DNA from: Dysgonamonadaceae bacterium
GTDB taxonomy: Bacteria > Bacteroidota > Bacteroidia > Bacteroidales > Azobacteroidaceae
DNA: 12,095 bases
Assembly (NCBI GenBank): GCA_031256015.1
Contig: JAIRRK010000051.1
Location: 1-12,095, forward strand
Reading direction: 5' to 3'
The position numbers and the translations under genes were made by a program. The notes under the pieces were generated by a model that worked only from the letters and a program-made list of their open reading frames with translations, did not search any database and was not told the DNA's origin. Below are positions 8,218 to 12,095 of this stretch, in pieces (within the stretch, counting starts at the first letter, position 1; every line of letters starts with the position of its first letter).

Positions 8218-9342
8218 TTAACACAAATCATTGTAAGCGGAAATCAAATCTTCTTTGATTGCGTCATTAACAAAGTATTTCAAGACTCGCTGCTCGGCAT
8301 TTTCTCCTAATCTTTGTCTTAAAAAATCATCTTCTATCAATGTCTTTATGGCTTCGGCTAAGGCTTTTATATCTTTGTTCGGACTTTCTATTCCCGTTTC
8401 TCCATTGGGAGAAACCCAGTTTACTCCTGAATCGAGAACAGTAAACGTTACGGCCGGAAGCCTACAGTACATGGCTTCGGCTAAGGCTACTCCAAAAGCC
8501 TCATTCCGTGTAATGGAAGGGAAAGCAAATATATCCGAGGCATGCAAATAATAACGGAGCTCATCATCGGAAACTCTTCCAATAAAATGAATCGAAGGCA
8601 TAGCAGAAGCCATCTGCTTCAACTCTCCCGATAAAGGACCGTTCCCGGCTATAACAATAACGGCCCGGTTTGAGATTAAAGGCGCGGCTTTGATCAAATA
8701 CTCCAATCCTTTGTAAGTGACGTGACGTCCAAAGGTAAATATGATTTTTTTATTGTTATATAATTCCTTTATTTGCAGAATATTTTTATCATCTCCTCCT
8801 TTTTTATCTAATTTCAATGTATTAACAGTATTAGGAATCGTATGTATTTTTTCTTGAAAAGGAATTAACGCTTTTGACCCGGCGAAATAAGTAGGACTTG
8901 TCGTAAAAATTTTATCCGCTCTTTTCAATAATTTTTGTTCGATCGGGGAATAGAACCTATATAAAATTTCCTGTTCTATAATATCGGAATGCCAGTGAAG
9001 TATCAGTTTTGTCCTCTCAGGTAAGGCTAACAGCAGATAAACGCTGCTTAGAGGGTTAGGGGTGTGAAAATGAATAATATCCGGATGAAATTCTTTAATC
9101 ACTTTTTTCAGTTCACTTAAAAAAGAAAGGGAAATGGATTGACTGAATAATTTTCGAATGACTCCACAACGAATAACTTCAACATTTTCATAACTATCTA
9201 CCTGCGTTTCTTTTTTATCATGAAAACAAATTACCCGGTGTTGAAAATGATCTTTTGTTGCCGATATAATATTGCAGCAAACTTCTTCAATCCCACCGAT
9301 ATGTGGAGGATAATAATTTGGAATATGTAATATTTTATACAT
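8218..9342 (-). CDS. Family 4 glycosyltransferase (GT-B fold)
   Basis: A 374-residue retaining glycosyltransferase of the GT4 family. I start it at the ATG at 9342 (MYKILHIPNYYPP). The reading frame opens further upstream only at a TTG at 9372, which falls inside the predicted -7 box. Signatures from 9342: the N-terminal glycine loop YYPPHIGGIEE (10-20); HWHSD (116-120); FGRHVTYKGLEYL (204-216), whose arginine and lysine contact the donor phosphate; and E-X7-E in NEAFGVALAEAM (280-291), with Glu281 and Glu289. Both Rossmann-like halves and the usual length are present. The gene points toward the manC block but is on the opposite strand, downstream of radC with its own promoter candidate. A mannosyl or other hexosyl transferase role is plausible given manC, but the sugar is not determined by sequence. 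Confidence 0.88.
   Translation of the reverse strand: MYKILHIPNYYPPHIGGIEEVCCNIISATKDHFQHRVICFHDKKETQVDSYENVEVIRCGVIRKLFSQSISLSFLSELKKVIKEFHPDIIHFHTPNPLSSVYLLLALPERTKLILHWHSDIIEQEILYRFYSPIEQKLLKRADKIFTTSPTYFAGSKALIPFQEKIHTIPNTVNTLKLDKKGGDDKNILQIKELYNNKKIIFTFGRHVTYKGLEYLIKAAPLISNRAVIVIAGNGPLSGELKQMASAMPSIHFIGRVSDDELRYYLHASDIFAFPSITRNEAFGVALAEAMYCRLPAVTFTVLDSGVNWVSPNGETGIESPNKDIKALAEAIKTLIEDDFLRQRLGENAEQRVLKYFVNDAIKEDLISAYNDLC
8348..8488 (-). repeat. 18-base in-frame direct repeat pair within the GT4 gene
   Basis: The same 18 bases occur at 8348-8365 and 8471-8488, starting 123 bases (41 codons) apart. On the coding strand both encode A-L-A-E-A with identical codons; one copy overlaps the second Glu of the E-X7-E motif. 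Slippage or recombination between them would delete or duplicate 41 codons without changing frame. Confidence 0.9.
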
Positions 9343-9369
9343 TACCTTGATAATATCGTTTCCGTTTTG

Positions 9370-9400
9370 CAAAAATACCTATAAATAGATTCATCTCAGA
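9370..9400 (-). promoter_or_regulatory. Candidate promoter of the GT4 gene
   Basis: The minus strand reads TATTTTTG (9377-9370), an exact TAnnTTTG match, with TCTG (9400-9397; three of four bases of TTTG) 19 bases upstream. Transcription would start near 9365, about 22 bases before the ATG at 9342, which supports that start and makes the gene independent of radC. Confidence 0.45.
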
Positions 9401-9501
9401 TATATACAAACAAATCTCAACATAAAGATGAAATCTTTACGAAGATACACAAAAGTTTCTGATATTCTCGAATATGCCGGCGATGATATTTTTCTCTCTA
9501 A

Positions 9502-10191
9502 TTATAGTTTTCCTTCATCGGCAAAAGAATAATAAGATTTATCACATACAATTATATGATCGATTAAAGTCATATCTAATACTTTTAATCCATCTCGCAG
9601 CTTAAAGGTTATTAATTCGTCTTGTTTACTGGGATTGACATTCCCGGAAGGGTGATTGTGGCAAATAACGAGACTGCTTGCCAATCGAATCAGAGCTTCT
9701 TTGTATATAATTCGGTTATCAACTGTTGTTTCCGATATTCCGCCTTGACTTAACTTCATTTTATCGATTATTTTATTGGCTCTATTCAGAAAAAGAATCC
9801 AAAATTCTTCGTGATAAAGATCTGCCATCAAAGGATGAAACAAATCATAAATATCTTTGCTATAGCGTATTGAGCCAAGATTAATTACTTTGGATGATCG
9901 TCTTCGTCTCCCTAACTCTAAAGCGGCAACGATAGCGATGGCTTTAGCTTCTCCAATACCTATGAAATGATTTATCAGATGATCAATAGATAATTTTCCT
10001 AATTGATTCAAATTATTTTCAACAGATTGCAATATTCGTTGTGATAATTGCACGGAAGTTTCTTCTTTATTTCCCGATCCGATTAAGATGGCTAAAAGTT
10101 CTGCGTCACTCAATGCATTGACTCCTTTCAGAAGAAGTTTTTCACGAGGCCGATCTTCCGGAGACCAGTCTTTTACAGTTAGTTTTGGCAT
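9502..10191 (-). CDS. radC: RadC family protein (JAB/MPN domain)
   Basis: A 229-residue protein of normal RadC (UPF0758) length. Its N-terminal part (about 1-100) contains RPREKLL (14-20) and a helix-hairpin-helix segment GIGEAKAIAIVAALELGRR (78-96). The C-terminal JAB/MPN domain has the metalloprotease-like pattern: Glu128/Glu129 in HEEF, then HNHPSGNVNPSKQD (178-191) with His178, His180, Ser182 and Asp191 as probable metal-site residues. The family was named for a DNA-repair phenotype in E. coli later reassigned to another gene, so its biochemical role remains uncertain. It is the chromosomal type rather than the shorter plasmid or phage type. It lies 87 bases downstream of efp on the same strand, with no -7 box seen between them, so co-transcription with efp is likely. 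Confidence 0.93.
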   Translation of the reverse strand: MPKLTVKDWSPEDRPREKLLLKGVNALSDAELLAILIGSGNKEETSVQLSQRILQSVENNLNQLGKLSIDHLINHFIGIGEAKAIAIVAALELGRRRRSSKVINLGSIRYSKDIYDLFHPLMADLYHEEFWILFLNRANKIIDKMKLSQGGISETTVDNRIIYKEALIRLASSLVICHNHPSGNVNPSKQDELITFKLRDGLKVLDMTLIDHIIVCDKSYYSFADEGKL

Positions 10192-10226
10192 TTTAATATA
10201 CAGTTAATGGTTATTTGGCTATGGAT

Positions 10227-10266
10227 TATAGGTTACAGGCAGTTGTTTTACTACCCATAACCTATA
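10227..10266. repeat. 9-base inverted repeat between efp and radC
   Basis: TATAGGTTA (10227-10235) and TAACCTATA (10258-10266) are perfect reverse complements with 22 bases between them. On the leftward transcript this would form a hairpin after efp and before radC. No T-run follows, so it is not a standard terminator. It may mark a processing or attenuation site, or be the remains of a short intergenic repeat. Confidence 0.5.
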
Positions 10267-10278
10267 TAAAGTTTGAAG

Positions 10279-10845
10279 CTATTCCTTTGCTCTTTCCACA
10301 TAAGAGCCGTCACGAGTATCCACCCGGATTTTCTCTCCTTCATTAATGAAAAGAGGAACTCGAACGGTTGCTCCTGTTTCCACAGTAGCCGATTTAGTGG
10401 CATTTGTGGCTGTATCTCCTTTTATTCCCGGCTCGGTATAAGTAACCGTTAAAACAACATGAACCGGAAGATCGGCAAAAAGAATGGTTTCTGTTGCTGC
10501 ATGAACAACAACTTCCGCAATTTCTCCTTCTTTTAAGAAATCCACCCCGTTGATAAGGTTTTTTTGAATTGAAACTTGATCATATGTTTCTTGATTCATA
10601 AAGTTATAACCCATATCATCCTGATAAAGGTATTGATAAGGTCTTCTTTCTATGCGAACTTCTTCTACCTTCACTCCGGCATTGAAAGTTTTATCTATCA
10701 CGCGCCCTGTTGTAACATTTTTCAGTTTAGTACGAACAAAAGCCGGACCTTTCCCGGGTTTAACATGTAAAAACTCTACTATATAGTAATACTGTCCTTC
10801 AATATCCAGACACATACCATTTTTAAAATCCGATGTACTCGCCAT
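10279..10845 (-). CDS. efp: Translation elongation factor P
   Basis: A 188-residue protein, the standard EF-P length. It binds the ribosome between the P and E sites and relieves stalling at consecutive prolines. The KOW-like first domain carries [10 protein letters not shown] (27-36). Lys32 at the loop tip corresponds to the lysine modified by beta-lysylation in E. coli; no modification enzyme is in this window. The two OB-like domains follow, ending in the signature from [13 protein letters not shown] (about 136-148) through VDTRDGSYV near the end. Its promoter is well defined at 10899-10929, giving a leader of about 47 bases. radC follows on the same strand. Nothing unusual in the protein itself. 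Confidence 0.97.
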   Translation of the reverse strand: MASTSDFKNGMCLDIEGQYYYIVEFLHVKPGKGPAFVRTKLKNVTTGRVIDKTFNAGVKVEEVRIERRPYQYLYQDDMGYNFMNQETYDQVSIQKNLINGVDFLKEGEIAEVVVHAATETILFADLPVHVVLTVTYTEPGIKGDTATNATKSATVETGATVRVPLFINEGEKIRVDTRDGSYVERAKE

Positions 10846-10849
10846 AAGT

Positions 10850-10998
10850 AATTGATAAGTATTAAGTAAAAAATGATTGAATGATTTATTCAGTGCGACA
10901 AAGGTAAATATTTTGAAAGAAAAATCAAAGTATGAAAATGAATAAGCGAATTATCAATTGTTCACCGAGGCATCTCCGAAAATAAAAATTTATCAATT
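10850..10998. repeat. Three copies of a TTATCAATT motif
   Basis: TTATCAATT occurs on the plus strand at 10951-10959 and 10990-10998, and on the minus strand at 10850-10858. Two copies flank the efp promoter. The motif is AT-rich, so some recurrence by chance is expected. Confidence 0.4.
10899..10929 (-). promoter_or_regulatory. Promoter of efp (and probably radC)
   Basis: The minus strand carries TTTG (10929-10926), a 19-base spacer and TACCTTTG (10906-10899), matching both consensus boxes and the spacing of the Bacteroidota primary promoter. Transcription should start near 10893. No other exact two-box match with suitable spacing was noticed upstream of efp. Confidence 0.75.
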
Positions 10999-11075
10999 CC
11001 GCCTTTTAATCTTTTTATAGCATATTACACTGCGAATACCACTCTCCTTGCAGGTTTCCTTTTTCTTCTTTAGTA

Positions 11076-11147
11076 CGTAGGCAAGTAATGCCTATGGATG
11101 CGGGCCGCTCCTGCGCGGCACACCAAAAAAAAAGATGCAATCCCGCA
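11076..11147. repeat. Structured GC-rich intergenic element with nested dyads
   Basis: Arms TAGGCA (11078-11083) and TGCCTA (11089-11094) pair around AGTAA; a G-T and a C-G pair extend the stem outward. Next, GCCGC (11104-11108) and GCGGC (11115-11119) pair around six bases. An outer pair, TGCGGG (11099-11104) with CCCGCA (11142-11147), could enclose the second hairpin and the A-run, sharing one base. The arrangement resembles REP-like or structured intergenic repeats, but copy number elsewhere is unknown. The A-run follows the hairpin on the plus strand, so on the leftward transcript the U-run comes before the hairpin, which is wrong for a terminator of the FISUMP gene. Confidence 0.5.
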
Positions 11148-11151
11148 CTCC

Positions 11152-11200
11152 TTAACTCTTAACTCTTAACTCTTAGTTCTTAGTTCTTAGTTCTTAACTC
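11152..11200. repeat. Seven-unit heptamer tandem array with two unit types
   Basis: Seven consecutive 7-base units: TTAACTC three times, TTAGTTC three times, then TTAACTC once. Written as CTT plus four bases, the core switches from AACT to its exact reverse complement AGTT and back. The array ends 6 bases from the stop codon of the FISUMP gene, so it would lie in that transcript's 3' untranslated region. Confidence 0.95.
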
Positions 11201-11206
11201 ACCCGC

Positions 11207-12095
11207 TCAGTCCTTCTTGCAACGCACGCTAAACTGGCGCGACCGGTTGCCGTGGCTCCGGCTCACTCCGTCCTCGGAGTAGGACAAGGACCGGGCCCAC
11301 GCGTTTAAGGCAGTGTAGAAGCTATTCGACCAGAAGCACGCGTCCGTGCCGAACTGGGCGCGGGAATCAGCGTACACTTGGCCCACGAGCAACACGTTAA
11401 ACCCGCCGGCGGCGGCAGACTTGCTCGTACCGCCGACATCCGTGCTTTTCATCTTCCTCCCATGACGGCCTCGATAATCGTTGACGACAGATCGCCACCC
11501 GTTCTGCCAATCAATTTCTCCCGCCGTCGAATAAAGAATCCCTGCATCCTCACCAATCACCTGCTCCAAATCGCTCCACTCCTTATCGCTCGGAAGATGC
11601 CATCCGACCGGGCAAATGCCTTGTTCTTGTGTATAAGTTCCATCGTAGGCCTTATTGCCTTCGTCGTTCGAACTGCTCCTGCCATTCGTCGCACCCGCCC
11701 AGTTATACAATACACCCCACGACTTGTCCCAACCGATTTTAGCTGACCCTATACCGTATGTCGTCATGTCAGTTCCCGGATACGCATAACGCTTGGCTGT
11801 ATCGGAACCCGCCCCGCTGTGTGTATAATCGGAGTAACCGTCTCCGTCTTTTGGTATGTATCGCAGGTTTTCCAGCATCCATATACCCGCAGTACCGAAA
11901 TTACCTGTAAGGTAAGTCTCACCGTCTCTGCAGTCGGTCATCAAGTTTGGTTCAGGTTCAACGAGCGGCTTCCATACGCTGCCGTTCCACACATAAATAC
12001 CGGAAGGATTCGGAACCGGGCATCCCAACACATGGTACACCATCAGGCCGACATGCTTGGCATTTTCCTCGGCGGCGTATCCCGGATCAAACATC
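11207..12095 (-). CDS. FISUMP (Fibrobacter succinogenes major paralogous) domain protein, 5' end outside the window
   Basis: The C-terminal 295 residues of a larger protein; the frame is open at the right edge, and the ATG at 12094 is probably internal. Counting from that ATG, GLMVY (16-20) and GIYVWNGSVW (32-41) form a short module often found before this domain in Bacteroidota surface proteins. The FISUMP domain follows: DGETYLTGNFGTAGIWMLENLRY (57-79), WGVLYNWAGA (126-135), ICPVGWHLPSDKEWSDLE (160-177), FWSNSF (254-259) and the ending QFSVRCKKD (287-295). The family is common in secreted or surface lipoproteins, but its biochemical role is not established. No signal peptide can be judged because the start is missing. 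Base composition is much richer in G+C than the polysaccharide genes (40 of 60 in 11221-11280; 35 of 60 in 12001-12060). Confidence 0.85.
   Translation of the reverse strand, partial: MFDPGYAAEENAKHVGLMVYHVLGCPVPNPSGIYVWNGSVWKPLVEPEPNLMTDCRDGETYLTGNFGTAGIWMLENLRYIPKDGDGYSDYTHSGAGSDTAKRYAYPGTDMTTYGIGSAKIGWDKSWGVLYNWAGATNGRSSSNDEGNKAYDGTYTQEQGICPVGWHLPSDKEWSDLEQVIGEDAGILYSTAGEIDWQNGWRSVVNDYRGRHGRKMKSTDVGGTSKSAAAGGFNVLLVGQVYADSRAQFGTDACFWSNSFYTALNAWARSLSYSEDGVSRSHGNRSRQFSVRCKKD

Larger units (their letters stand above)
10846..11206. other. Intergenic region between efp and the FISUMP gene
   Basis: This 361-base gap holds the efp promoter (10899-10929), three copies of a 9-base motif (10850-10998), two GC-rich dyads (11076-11119), a nine-A run (11125-11133) and a heptamer array (11152-11200). 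I see no convincing coding sequence; the longest small frames checked are under 20 codons. The right half differs in base composition from the AT-rich left half. Confidence 0.7.

Noticed and set aside
9462..9475. ATATTC-TC-GAATAT dyad downstream of radC
   Set aside because: Two-base loop, A-T rich, and no T-run in the leftward direction; probably chance.
9428..9532. Plus-strand 34-codon frame (ATG at 9428, TAA at 9530-9532) between the GT4 and radC genes
   Set aside because: It overlaps the end of radC on the opposite strand, has no promoter or recognisable motif, and resembles nothing I know; too short to trust without conservation.
11378..11746. 122-codon plus-strand frame opposite the FISUMP gene
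   Set aside because: Antisense to a gene with clear domain motifs; high G+C favours long spurious frames here.
1..12095. CRISPR array, tRNA or rRNA genes, insertion sequence, integrase or toxin-antitoxin genes
   Set aside because: None seen: no spaced direct repeats, no transposase-like protein, no cloverleaf-like sequence, and all long frames are assigned to other families.

Overview
The window looks like a chromosomal segment from a member of the Bacteroidota, most likely Bacteroidales. The support is promoters of the phylum's primary sigma-factor type (TTTG, about 19-22 bases, TAnnTTTG) ahead of several genes, AT-rich leaders without clear Shine-Dalgarno sequences, fused RibBA, an unusually long LptF/LptG-type permease, and a FISUMP-type ('Fibrobacter succinogenes major paralogous domain') protein. 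Genus cannot be fixed from this sequence alone.

Layout, left to right. Positions 1-105 hold a possible leftward promoter and the first codons of a gene leaving the window. A leftward block follows: a class I aminotransferase (179-1372), RibBA for riboflavin precursors (1468-2682) and an LptF/LptG-family permease (2672-4597) whose end overlaps the start of ribBA. A divergent regulatory region (4598-4881) holds promoters for the permease (leftward) and manC (rightward) plus three small dyads. Next comes a rightward surface-polysaccharide block: mannose-1-phosphate guanylyltransferase (4882-5961), a polysaccharide pyruvyl transferase family protein (6010-7140) and a GT2 glycosyltransferase (7151-8158). 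It converges on a leftward GT4 glycosyltransferase (8218-9342), which lies downstream of leftward radC (9502-10191) and efp (10279-10845). After a 361-base intergenic region with a clear efp promoter, several short repeats and GC-rich dyads, a FISUMP-domain protein (11207-12095, leftward) runs off the right edge.

How the genes fit together: manC supplies GDP-mannose, and the pyruvyl transferase and two glycosyltransferases could modify or extend a glycan from it. No flippase, polymerase or export gene is present, so this is at most part of a polysaccharide pathway. The permease belongs to the family that extracts lipopolysaccharide from the inner membrane, which also fits an envelope theme. 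The aminotransferase, ribBA, radC and efp are housekeeping genes.

I found no convincing new defence, mobile or RNA-guided system. The most interesting signals are the heptamer array at 11152-11200, whose four-base core flips to its reverse complement; the structured GC-rich element next to it; the enlarged permease; and an exact 18-base in-frame direct repeat inside the GT4 gene.
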